Positions 1 to 6,693 of a DNA stretch of 16,445 nucleotides are shown piece by piece. Each line of letters starts with the position of its first letter. Positions within the stretch are counted from its first letter, which is position 1. The stretch is taken from the NCBI GenBank assembly GCA_002717185.1, contig PBDC01000011.1:1-16445 (forward strand), read 5' to 3'. The translations under genes and the position numbers were made by a program. The notes under the pieces were generated by a model. The model saw only the letters and a list, made by a program, of their open reading frames with translations. It ran no database searches and had not been told where the DNA came from. The stretch comes from Rhodospirillaceae bacterium. Its GTDB lineage: Bacteria; Pseudomonadota; Alphaproteobacteria; UBA8366; GCA-2717185.

Positions 1-2
1 CG

Positions 3-299
3 GTCTCGGAAGCGGTGACCGGTATGCTCACTTTCTACGACAAGAACGATCCCGAGCGTTACGGCGAGCGAGGCGGACCTTTGCACGATCCTTGCGTTAT
101 TGCCTGGTTGTTGCAGTCAGATCTTTTCGGTGGCAAGCATGTGCATTTGACGGTGGAAACTGGGTCGCCGTTAACCATCGGCCAGACCGTGGCTGATTGG
201 TGGGGCGTACAGAATGGCGAACCGAATGTAATTGTGATGGATCGCGTTAATTCCGACGGATTTTATAAGCTCTTGGTTGACCGTTTAGCCAGATTGTAG
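3..299 (+). CDS. Nucleoside hydrolase (IU-preferring family), C-terminal fragment
   Basis: This is the last ~98 codons of a gene whose 5' part lies outside the window; the frame is open to the left edge, so the internal GTG at 15 is not a credible start. The fragment matches the C-terminal end of the inosine-uridine-preferring nucleoside hydrolase family (RihA/RihB/IunH type), which cleaves the N-glycosidic bond of ribonucleosides to free base and ribose. The clearest motif is GGPLHDP, followed by a hydrophobic stretch and LF. The His of this HDP motif is a known active-site residue of the family and the Asp contacts the catalytic Ca2+ site. A VETGSPLTIGQTVAD segment, also typical of the family tail, follows. 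The gene ends convergently, with its last 15 bases overlapping the end of the minus-strand isomerase gene. Family assignment is firm; substrate preference cannot be told from this part. Confidence 0.85.
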   Translation, partial: VSEAVTGMLTFYDKNDPERYGERGGPLHDPCVIAWLLQSDLFGGKHVHLTVETGSPLTIGQTVADWWGVQNGEPNVIVMDRVNSDGFYKLLVDRLARL

Positions 300-884
300 A
301 GCCTTCTCGACAAAGTCCAGCCGGTCCTGGCCCCAGAAGAGTTCGTCCTTGTAGATATAGGTCGGAGCGCCAAAGACATGGCGATCTATGCCTTCCTGCG
401 TGTAGGTGTCGTATGCCGTGCCAATTTTATCCGACTGCGCTGCGTCCAGCAGGGCGTTGCCATCCATGCCCTGCGCGTTGGCTATACTGACGAGTGTATC
501 GTCATCAGCGATGTTTTTTTCCTCAACCCAGATGCCGCGCAGGATCGAGTTCGACAGGCGCCCAGTGTCGAGCCCTTGCTTGTCCGCGGCGATAACCATG
601 CGATCGGCGATGGATCCGTCAGCGGGAAAAAAGGCTGGTTCCAGCGTAATCTCCACATCGAGATGGTCGCGCCAGCGTTTTAGCTCGTTCATACGGTAAC
701 GCTGCCGCTGCGGCGCCCGCTTCGGCAGTGGCAGACCACCGGACTGTGGAAAGATCCGGCCGAGATTGCAGGGCCGATAGTTAATCGACGCTCCGGTGGC
801 CTTGGCGATTTCGTGGAAACGCATGGAGCCGAGATAAGTCCAGGGTGAAGAGTGGGTGTAGAAGTAATCGATCATCTTATTCAT
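285..884 (-). CDS. 2-hydroxychromene-2-carboxylate isomerase / DsbA-family (kappa-GST-like) protein
   Basis: A 199-residue protein of the HCCA isomerase / kappa glutathione-transferase branch of the thioredoxin fold. What can be seen: an N-terminal beta strand ending in HSSPWTYLG (Ser12-Ser13-Pro14), where thioredoxins have CxxC and this family has the catalytic or glutathione-contacting Ser before Pro. Near the C-terminus GAPT (172-175) gives the cis-Pro loop, followed by FWGQDRLDFVEKAL, a very typical family ending. Known members isomerise 2-hydroxychromene-2-carboxylate to trans-o-hydroxybenzylidenepyruvate in naphthalene degradation, using glutathione. Most genomic homologues act on unknown substrates, and no naphthalene genes are present here. 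The ATG at 884 is preceded by a good AGGGAGA Shine-Dalgarno sequence about 8 nt upstream. It starts 12 bp after the dimethylformamidase-like gene ends, so the two should be co-transcribed. Confidence 0.85.
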   Translation of the reverse strand: MNKMIDYFYTHSSPWTYLGSMRFHEIAKATGASINYRPCNLGRIFPQSGGLPLPKRAPQRQRYRMNELKRWRDHLDVEITLEPAFFPADGSIADRMVIAADKQGLDTGRLSNSILRGIWVEEKNIADDDTLVSIANAQGMDGNALLDAAQSDKIGTAYDTYTQEGIDRHVFGAPTYIYKDELFWGQDRLDFVEKALQSG

Positions 885-896
885 ACGTCTATCTCC

Positions 897-3041
897 CTAG
901 CGAAGAAACTGGGTCAGAACGTTTTCCAGGATCCGCGAAATATTATTATTGTAACCGTTGTGTGCCAGTGACCCGCAGAACGTGATCGAACCGACCGAGA
1001 AGACCGATCCGCCACCCGGGCAATCGAAATACACCATGTCGGCGCGGGTCAGCTCGTCATGTGTTCCGCCGGGGATCGTCGTGACATGTGTAAGCCACTC
1101 TTCGGGTACCAGTACGAAGTGATTGGGCGGGTTCTCCGAGACAGCGAGAACGATAGCGTTCTCAGGCGTACCCAGCAGACGGTCCGCACGATCCAGTTCG
1201 AAGCCGGCCGCGCCGCCGCCAGACAAGCCGAAATCGCCAATGATCTCGTCTGGCACGCCTTCGAAGATCCAATTTGTTCGCGGGTCGTCGGCGCCGGGGG
1301 CTCGGCGGTAGTAGGTGCCCTCAAATAGACCCTGCGCACTGAAACCGACCCCAGCCAGCATTTGTGGCGGTCGATTGTTGCGGCGCCAGATACCGCCATA
1401 CTGGCCGTCGAAAGCTTGGTAGTATTCACCTGGTTCGGCTGCCCAGGCTCGGATGCCATCCTCGGCGCGGCGTACTTCGATTAGCCCGTCTAACTCGGGA
1501 TGAAGTGCCACGCGCCAGTAGAATCCGTTGCCGCCGAGATAAGCGAAATGACCGCCGCTGTCTCGGTAGCCGGTGAGCGCATCTAGGGTTTCCGTGGTAT
1601 GATATTCTGGATGGCTCCCGGTGACGACGGCCTTGTAGGGTTTCAACAGATCTGCGCCCTCATTATGCAGTTCCCAGTCGGTGACTACGTCGTAGGCGAT
1701 GCTCTTTTCTTCCAGCCAATCGGTGAGGTGCGTGTCAGCTGGATAATGACGCAAGCCCGACCCGCGTCTGTCCATTATAGGGAAGTAGCCTGGACGGACA
1801 TTGAACATCGGGCGATGCCAGCTCGCATGGCAGATGCCCGACCCATCCGTGTGATGGTTGTAGGTGGACAGTCCGTATTCACGATTTTCCATCGGGTTCC
1901 AGGGGAAGGCGTCCCAGTCGGCGGCGCGTTGTTTCCAGTCTTCACCGAAATCGACCCGTGCTTGGTTGCCATAGATTGTGTAGGTGAATGTGGAGATCAA
2001 AACGCAAAGATCAGCTGTCTGCTTGCCTTTTGGTGGGCAGACGAAAAAGGGGATGGCCTCCCAATAGTCGCCGCTGGTAAGGCGGGCGGCATAGGCGCCG
2101 CTGCGCAGGCCTTCCGGAATGGTGAAGCTGAAATCGGTCTCCCAGCCGCAATCCGCAACATCGTCCTCATGGAAGTGAATCGCTCCATAGGATTCCGGCG
2201 CATGGGTCCAATTGCGCTCCTGGCCTGTCCAGTTCGAGCCAGTCATGGCACGAGCGGGCGCATTGACCAGTGTCCCATGCAGCCCGTTCGGTCCGGTATC
2301 GCTGATTCGAAAAGACGACATATCCTGGGAAAAGTCCCATGCCGCGAGTGGAGTTGCACCGGCAAGTTCACCCTGTGTTAACGCGGTGTCGTAAAGCGCG
2401 GGTGCCTCGATCTTGCCGTTGAAGTGCCCACCGATCGGTGATCCGCCAATGGCGCCGATCAGTAGCGGGGTATCAGCACGCGAAGCAGCGTTTTCCACTA
2501 CTTTGCTGGTCAGGCTTCCCGCATCATCGACGAGGGTTGGCGGGCCGAGAGGCTCCTGGCTGACCGTAACTTCACCGCTGGCGGAGTTGTAGGAGGCCCA
2601 AATTCGGTACCAGCTGCGGTCCCGTAAGGCTTTGCCAACGGAAAGGGGGGAACCGTCACCGACACGTATCTCGGCACCTCCGGGGCCGATAGCAAGGGTC
2701 GCGCTGGCACCTGGCAGACTGATGACGCCTTGATCGGTTTTTTCCGGCCTTGTTGGCCAAATTGTGGCGATCAGCGTGAAGCTGTCTATCGACCGATCAC
2801 CCAAATCGACCATTGCGTGGGAACCTTGCAGGGCTGCTTGTGTTCGCGCGGGATAAGACCCAGCGAAATCGGCGTCTATGTCCTCTTCTTTGATGCCGGG
2901 TCCATCAGGGTTGGGGTCACCGCAGATAATTCGGACTAGTCGTGCCTCGTAGGGATCGGGGCCGTTGCATGAGACTTTGAAGTTTATGGTTTCCTTCGGC
3001 CGTAGCGAGAGACGGTCGGCGTATCCGATCAGTGGGATCAT
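897..3041 (-). CDS. N,N-dimethylformamidase large (beta) subunit-like amidohydrolase
   Basis: A 714-residue protein resembling the large subunit of N,N-dimethylformamidase (DmfA2), which hydrolyses dimethylformamide to formate and dimethylamine with a mononuclear iron held by two Tyr and one Glu. Layout: an N-terminal beta domain (1-80), a LamG/concanavalin-like beta-sandwich (about 85-235, with SIDSFTLIATIWP and LRDRSWYRIWASY), and a C-terminal glutamine-amidotransferase-like catalytic domain (about 300-714). The iron ligands recalled for the Paracoccus enzyme (Tyr399, Tyr440, Glu521, with His519 nearby) line up with Tyr357 (TYTIYGN), Tyr394 (GLSTYNHHTDG) and Glu479 (GSHPEYH, His477). Spacing is equal except for about four residues between the two Tyr. 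Seen: these motifs. Inferred: an intact metal centre. The ~130-residue small subunit (DmfA1) that partners the true enzyme is not found in the window, so the substrate may be another amide. First gene of a minus-strand operon with the isomerase; divergent from the aminotransferase. No signal peptide, so probably cytoplasmic. Confidence 0.85.
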   Translation of the reverse strand: MIPLIGYADRLSLRPKETINFKVSCNGPDPYEARLVRIICGDPNPDGPGIKEEDIDADFAGSYPARTQAALQGSHAMVDLGDRSIDSFTLIATIWPTRPEKTDQGVISLPGASATLAIGPGGAEIRVGDGSPLSVGKALRDRSWYRIWASYNSASGEVTVSQEPLGPPTLVDDAGSLTSKVVENAASRADTPLLIGAIGGSPIGGHFNGKIEAPALYDTALTQGELAGATPLAAWDFSQDMSSFRISDTGPNGLHGTLVNAPARAMTGSNWTGQERNWTHAPESYGAIHFHEDDVADCGWETDFSFTIPEGLRSGAYAARLTSGDYWEAIPFFVCPPKGKQTADLCVLISTFTYTIYGNQARVDFGEDWKQRAADWDAFPWNPMENREYGLSTYNHHTDGSGICHASWHRPMFNVRPGYFPIMDRRGSGLRHYPADTHLTDWLEEKSIAYDVVTDWELHNEGADLLKPYKAVVTGSHPEYHTTETLDALTGYRDSGGHFAYLGGNGFYWRVALHPELDGLIEVRRAEDGIRAWAAEPGEYYQAFDGQYGGIWRRNNRPPQMLAGVGFSAQGLFEGTYYRRAPGADDPRTNWIFEGVPDEIIGDFGLSGGGAAGFELDRADRLLGTPENAIVLAVSENPPNHFVLVPEEWLTHVTTIPGGTHDELTRADMVYFDCPGGGSVFSVGSITFCGSLAHNGYNNNISRILENVLTQFLR

Positions 3042-3190
3042 GGCGGTTTAGTCCCCGTATGTTCGAGTTCGTTATGCATTATCCCCATGTTGCTGCTTTT
3101 GACCCGGTGGGGGAAGAAGCTCCTCGCAATTGTTGCATACTATGATCTACTCTTGCTTAGGTATTAACAGGCAAAAAGGGAGGGAGCGGC
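3042..3190. promoter_or_regulatory. Divergent intergenic region between DMFase-like and aminotransferase genes
   Basis: This 149-bp gap must hold the promoters for both the dimethylformamidase-like operon (leftward) and the aminotransferase (rightward), because both genes start here. I could not pick a -35/-10 pair of convincing quality in either direction; TTGACC at 3099-3104 has no good -10 at normal spacing. The only strong signal is a purine-rich Shine-Dalgarno sequence, AGGGAGGGAG at 3177-3186, which ends four bases before the aminotransferase ATG and supports that start. A shared divergent control region is an inference from layout. Confidence 0.4.
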
Positions 3191-4507
3191 ATGGCCGTAT
3201 CATCAGAAAATTTTTATGACCGCGCACGAGGGAGCCTAGCCGGTGGCGTGTCGCATCAAAGCCGATACGTAGCGCCCTACCCTAAATATGTCGAGCGGGC
3301 CCAAGGTTCCCGGAAATGGGAGGTCGATGGCAAGGAATACATCGACTACGCGATGGGTAGCGCCTCGCTGCTTCTGGGCCACGCAAATCCCGACGTTGTC
3401 AGGGCTCTGACCGAGCAGGCGTCGAAAGGCACCTTTTTCGCCGACAGTCATCCGCTTGAAGTTGATTGGGCGGAACTCATCCAAAGCCTTATCCCTTGCG
3501 CGGAGCGGGTGCGTTTCGTTGGCTCAGGTACTGAGGCGACGATGCTGGCGATACGTATTGCCCGCGCCTATTCCGGCAAAAACAAGATCCTACGCTTCGA
3601 GGGTCACTATCACGGATGGCATGAATTCGTTGATTTGGGCATGGCCGCGCCCTATGACCAGCCGTCGTCGCTGGGTATTCTGCCAGGAACTATCGAGGCG
3701 ACGGTGGTTGTTCCACCGGATGCGACAAGGGTCGCAGAAGTGTTGGAAGGGGACAGCGAGATCGGCACGATTATTTGTGAGGTCTCTGGCGCTAACTATG
3801 GCAGCGTGCCGTTACCTTACGGTTTCTTAGGGGCTCTGCGCCAACTTGCAGACCAGCACAACGCCGTTCTGATATTCGATGAGGTCATCACTGGTTTCCG
3901 TTGGAGCCCGGGAGGGCTGCAGGCGCGCGACGAGATCATCCCCGACCTGACTTCGATGGCAAAGATCGTTACCGGTGGCTTGCCGGGTGGCGCAGTGGGC
4001 GGCAAGGAAGAGATCATGCGGCTGCTCGATCCGACACATGAGTACAAAGGCAAGAAACCTGGTGTTGTCCATAAGGGAACGTTCAACGGCAGCCCGCTTG
4101 TCTCCGCCAGTGGCGTCGCGGCGCTTACTCAGGTGAAGACGGGCGAGCCGAATCGCTTGGCTGACGCGGCTGCGGAACGGCTTCGCAACGGCATGGGGGA
4201 AATCATCGAGCATCATCAGGTCGCCGGTGCGGTCTATGGTGAAGCCTCGACTTTCCACGTCTATTTTGGCGATGGCATCGTCGATGGATCGGTCACCGAA
4301 TTGGGGGCCGAGAAAATCCGTGGCGTGTCGCCGGAGATCATATTCGCATTGCGCAATGGGCTGCGGGAACGCGGTGTCGATCTGATGTCGCATATGAGCG
4401 GCGTCACATCGATGGCGCATACTGACAAGGATATCGATCAAACCTTAGAAGCGTTCGAGGATACGCTGCGCGGAATGATTTCCGATCAACTGGTTGGCGG
4501 AGCCTAA
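3191..4507 (+). CDS. Class III PLP-dependent aminotransferase, glutamate-1-semialdehyde aminomutase-like
   Basis: A 438-residue fold-type I PLP enzyme of the class III (ornithine/GSA) aminotransferase group, closest in look to the 'aspartate aminotransferase family' proteins that resemble HemL. Visible motifs: GSGTEATMLAIRIAR (111-125), which holds the cofactor phosphate; HYHGWHE (139-145), whose aromatic residue stacks on the ring; IFDEVITGFR (228-237), where Asp230 binds the pyridine nitrogen; SMAKIVTGGLPGGA (255-268), where Lys258 should form the internal aldimine; and KGTFNGSP (295-302). The N-terminus (SLAGGVSHQSRYVAPYPKYVERAQGS) lacks the GVNSPVRAF block of true HemL, so I expect transamination or amine-shift chemistry on another substrate rather than haem synthesis. 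The start is supported by a strong AGGGAGGGAG ribosome binding site. Divergent from the dimethylformamidase-like gene, which suggests shared regulation. Family is sure; substrate is unknown. Confidence 0.88.
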   Translation: MAVSSENFYDRARGSLAGGVSHQSRYVAPYPKYVERAQGSRKWEVDGKEYIDYAMGSASLLLGHANPDVVRALTEQASKGTFFADSHPLEVDWAELIQSLIPCAERVRFVGSGTEATMLAIRIARAYSGKNKILRFEGHYHGWHEFVDLGMAAPYDQPSSLGILPGTIEATVVVPPDATRVAEVLEGDSEIGTIICEVSGANYGSVPLPYGFLGALRQLADQHNAVLIFDEVITGFRWSPGGLQARDEIIPDLTSMAKIVTGGLPGGAVGGKEEIMRLLDPTHEYKGKKPGVVHKGTFNGSPLVSASGVAALTQVKTGEPNRLADAAAERLRNGMGEIIEHHQVAGAVYGEASTFHVYFGDGIVDGSVTELGAEKIRGVSPEIIFALRNGLRERGVDLMSHMSGVTSMAHTDKDIDQTLEAFEDTLRGMISDQLVGGA

Positions 4508-4546
4508 AACTGAATTGATGTCCGCACCTTCGATAGGGACGGGGCG

Positions 4547-4570
4547 GACCAGCGCTGGTCGTTGCGCAAC
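4547..4570. repeat. Two adjacent perfect palindromes in a convergent intergenic gap
   Basis: Between the convergent aminotransferase and dehydrogenase genes lie GACCAGCGCTGGTC (4547-4560) and, directly abutting it, GTTGCGCAAC (4561-4570). Both are perfect palindromes and both have GCGC at the centre. As RNA they could form small stem-loops on either strand, which would suit a two-way terminator, but no T-run follows on either side within about 15 bases. The rest of the 156-bp gap (4508-4663) shows no gene. Confidence 0.55.
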
Positions 4571-4663
4571 GGTGCCATCAAGACGTTACTTGTTGGAAAC
4601 CCTATGTTCTTCCAGCGCGACCGCTAATTAGGCGATAGCGATCAAAGTTTTGAATATTCGAAT

Positions 4664-5614
4664 TTAGGCGTTGAGAACGCGAACAGGAGCACCATCCATG
4701 AATGCGACGATGTTCTCGACGGCGTGATCGTACATGTGTGCCAGATTTTCGACGGTAACGTAGCCGGTGTGTGGAGTAAGGATCGTGTTTTCGATAGATC
4801 GGAGGGGGTGATCGACAGGAAGCGGTTCAATGTCGTAAACGTCGAGCCCGGCTCCGGCAATTCGTCTTTGTCGAAGGGCATCGATCAGCGCGGCCTCGTC
4901 TATGATTGGTCCGCGGGATGTGTTTACCAGAAAAGCGGTTGGTTTCATCAAGGCGATCTCCGGAGAGCCAATCAACCCCCGGGTCCGGTCGCTGAGGATC
5001 AACTGCACACAAAGTACATCGGCCGATGACAGTGCTTCTTCTTTATCGACACGCCTGACCCCGACCTCCGCGGCACGCGCGTCGGTTAGGTTTTCGCTCC
5101 AGGCGATAACGTCCATCTCCATGGCGAGTCCAAAACGGGCAACGTAGGCACCAAGCTTGCCTAAGCCGAATAAAGATAGCGTTTTGCCACCAACGCTTTG
5201 GCCGATATCGGGCTGCCATGCGCCATTGCGCATCGACTGGTCGTCGGTTGGGATATTTTTCATCAGCGCAAGGATCAGTGCGCAAGCGAGCTCCCCGGCT
5301 GGTGCGCCCTGGCCGGGCGTCCCACAAAAGGTAATGCCTTGTTCGCGCGCTGCATCACCATCAATGGAGCGATTTCGCATTCCTGTCGTGATAATTAACT
5401 GCAATTTGTCGAGACGGTTGATCAGGCTCGCCGGGAAAGGAGTTCGTTCGCGCATGCAGATGATTGTTTCAAAGTCATACAAGGACGCGACAATGGCATC
5501 TTCGTCACCCAATGGTTGGGTAAAGACATCGATAGTAGCCCGCCCTTCGAGTGGGCTCCAATCGGTTATTGTTTGAGAAACATTCTGATAATCGTCTAGT
5601 ACTGCTACGCGCAT
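4664..5614 (-). CDS. D-isomer-specific 2-hydroxyacid dehydrogenase (PGDH-like)
   Basis: A 316-residue NAD(P)-dependent dehydrogenase of the D-2-hydroxyacid family, which interconverts D-2-hydroxy acids and 2-oxo acids. The catalytic domain (about 1-100 and 290-316) flanks a Rossmann domain (about 100-285). The dinucleotide-binding glycines are in FGLGKLGAYVARFG (149-162: Gly150, Gly152, Gly155). All three catalytic residues are present: Arg234 in NTSRGPIIDE, Glu263 in DVYDIEPLP, and His282 in LTPHTGY. The residue after the second Rossmann strand (AWSENL, 171-176) is Ser rather than the Asp favoured by NAD-specific members, so NADP use is possible; this is inference. Substrate cannot be told; many relatives are annotated as phosphoglycerate dehydrogenase without proof. 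ATG at 5614 is preceded by AAGG about 11 nt upstream. It is followed 3' by the convergent aminotransferase gene. Sampled GC is like the left block, so I place it outside the A+T-rich island. Confidence 0.9.
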   Translation of the reverse strand: MRVAVLDDYQNVSQTITDWSPLEGRATIDVFTQPLGDEDAIVASLYDFETIICMRERTPFPASLINRLDKLQLIITTGMRNRSIDGDAAREQGITFCGTPGQGAPAGELACALILALMKNIPTDDQSMRNGAWQPDIGQSVGGKTLSLFGLGKLGAYVARFGLAMEMDVIAWSENLTDARAAEVGVRRVDKEEALSSADVLCVQLILSDRTRGLIGSPEIALMKPTAFLVNTSRGPIIDEAALIDALRQRRIAGAGLDVYDIEPLPVDHPLRSIENTILTPHTGYVTVENLAHMYDHAVENIVAFMDGAPVRVLNA

Positions 5615-5791
5615 ATAGTCACTACCTTAATGAGATTTCTTTAGATGAGTTGTTCCTAGGTGTGCCTGGAAAGTGTTTGGTCAGACGTAACAGTTCAAAA
5701 ACACGCGTTTATAAAGATGATCGCTGGTATTTCATAACCCGTGTCTTCCCAATGTAAGGGATGTTTTGATGGGACTACATGATTATGAATT

Positions 5792-5808
5792 TGATACAAA
5801 TTGTATCA
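5792..5808. promoter_or_regulatory. Perfect 17-nt inverted repeat, candidate operator
   Basis: TGATACAA-A-TTGTATCA is a perfect 8-bp inverted repeat with a one-base centre, in the 296-bp gap (5615-5910) between the dehydrogenase gene and the end of the short-chain dehydrogenase gene. The size, symmetry and A+T-rich half-site are those of an operator for a homodimeric repressor; FCD-type GntR regulators often use TTGTAT/ATACAA half-sites. No regulator gene lies in the window. It sits about 180 bp upstream of the minus-strand dehydrogenase start, so that gene is the nearest possible target. The remainder of the gap is A+T-rich with no gene that I can support. Confidence 0.5.
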
Positions 5809-5888
5809 GCTAACTTGGTTGGCATACTCAATTTTTTTGTTGATAGCCAGAGTGAACCATACCACTCCTTAAGAATCGAAAATATGCT

Positions 5889-5908
5889 AAATTTGGTTCC
5901 CAAAATTT
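5889..5908 (-). terminator. Weak A+T-rich hairpin just after the SDR gene
   Basis: AAATTTGG (5889-5896), a TTC loop, and CCAAAATTT (5900-5908) can pair with one bulged A. On the minus strand this begins two bases beyond the stop codon of the last gene in the LuxC/LuxE operon, where a terminator is expected. The stem is mostly A-T and no clean U-run follows, so it would be a weak terminator at best, or only an RNA 3'-end stabiliser. Confidence 0.3.
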
Positions 5909-5910
5909 AT

Positions 5911-6678
5911 TTACGCCATTATTAAGCCGCCATCTACGTAAAGCGTTTGACCAGTCAGGAATTGTGCCCAATCTGAGGCTAAGAAAAGGACTGGTCCAAC
6001 GATGTCCTGTGTTCCAGCGATGCGGCGGAGGGGTGTTTGAGCTATAATGGCGTCTTTGAGGTTTTCTTTAGTAGAGGCACTAGAATCTGTTGGATAAACA
6101 AGGCCCGGCGCTACCGTGTTGACGCGAATTCCCATTGGCCCAACCTCTGCTGCTAAATTTCGACTGAAACCGACAAGCGCCGCTTTAGCCGTCGTGTAGT
6201 CGTGGTATGGCACGATAGGTCTAGCAATTAGATCTGTCGCAATGTTGACGATCGCTCCCTCTGCTCTTTTCAGCATCGAAGGCAGAACAGCTTGCGCTAA
6301 ACCATGTGCAGACTTTACAGCGCCTTCGAATTGGGACTGGTAGTCTGACCAGTCCAGCTCCCAATGCAACTTTCTTTGTTCGGGATCAAACCGGTAGGGT
6401 CGAAAAGCATTGTTGACTAGCACATCGATTTTACCGAATGCATCCACAGCTTGTTCGACAAGCGAGAAGGCCTGGTTTTGTTCCGTTACATCAGCCTTAA
6501 CTGCGATTGCGTCACCACCCGCAGCATGGCATGCGGCTACACTTTTATTTGCCGCATTTTCATTTTGTAGAAAATTGACCGTGACAGAAGCTCCTTCGGC
6601 TGCAAAACCACGGGCGATCTCTGCACCAATTCCACGGCTGGCGCCTGTGACAATGACCGATTTCCCGGCGAAATCCAT
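5911..6678 (-). CDS. Short-chain dehydrogenase/reductase (FabG-like SDR)
   Basis: A 255-residue classical SDR, usually annotated as 3-oxoacyl-ACP reductase. Visible: cofactor motif TGASRGIG (11-18), KADV (61-64) for adenine binding, NNA (89-91), the catalytic pair Tyr161-x3-Lys165 in DYTTAKA, the PG motif after the sixth strand (VAPGLVYPT), and the family ending GQTLYVDGG. Odd point: the residue 13 before Tyr161, where classical SDRs have the catalytic Ser, is Thr148 in NIATDL. The Asn of the catalytic tetrad also seems replaced by Ala120, though that alignment by eye is less sure. NAD versus NADP: VNFLQNE after strand two gives no clear acidic NAD signature. It is the last gene of the operon, 15 bp after the binding-protein stop, so it probably acts on the aldehyde or a related product of the LuxC/LuxE pair, for example aldehyde to alcohol. 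That role is inference from position. Confidence 0.88.
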   Translation of the reverse strand: MDFAGKSVIVTGASRGIGAEIARGFAAEGASVTVNFLQNENAANKSVAACHAAGGDAIAVKADVTEQNQAFSLVEQAVDAFGKIDVLVNNAFRPYRFDPEQRKLHWELDWSDYQSQFEGAVKSAHGLAQAVLPSMLKRAEGAIVNIATDLIARPIVPYHDYTTAKAALVGFSRNLAAEVGPMGIRVNTVAPGLVYPTDSSASTKENLKDAIIAQTPLRRIAGTQDIVGPVLFLASDWAQFLTGQTLYVDGGLIMA

Positions 6679-6693
6679 TTGGAGGCTCTATTT

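Noticed and set aside
1599..2381. 260-codon plus-strand open frame opposite the dimethylformamidase-like gene
   Set aside because: It is antisense to a well-supported gene with recognisable domains, has no family resemblance, and is the kind of long open frame expected opposite GC-rich coding DNA.
3827..4441. 204-codon minus-strand open frame opposite the aminotransferase
   Set aside because: Shadow of a clear PLP enzyme gene; composition is random-looking and no motif is present.
3191..4507. True HemL (glutamate-1-semialdehyde aminomutase of haem synthesis)
   Set aside because: The HemL N-terminal GVNSPVRAF block is replaced by GGVSHQSRY and the GTLSGNP block by GTFNGSP, and the context is catabolic, so only family-level naming is justified.
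5551..5757. 68-codon plus-strand frame at the dehydrogenase start and following gap
   Set aside because: Overlaps the dehydrogenase 5' end antisense, with no recognisable feature.
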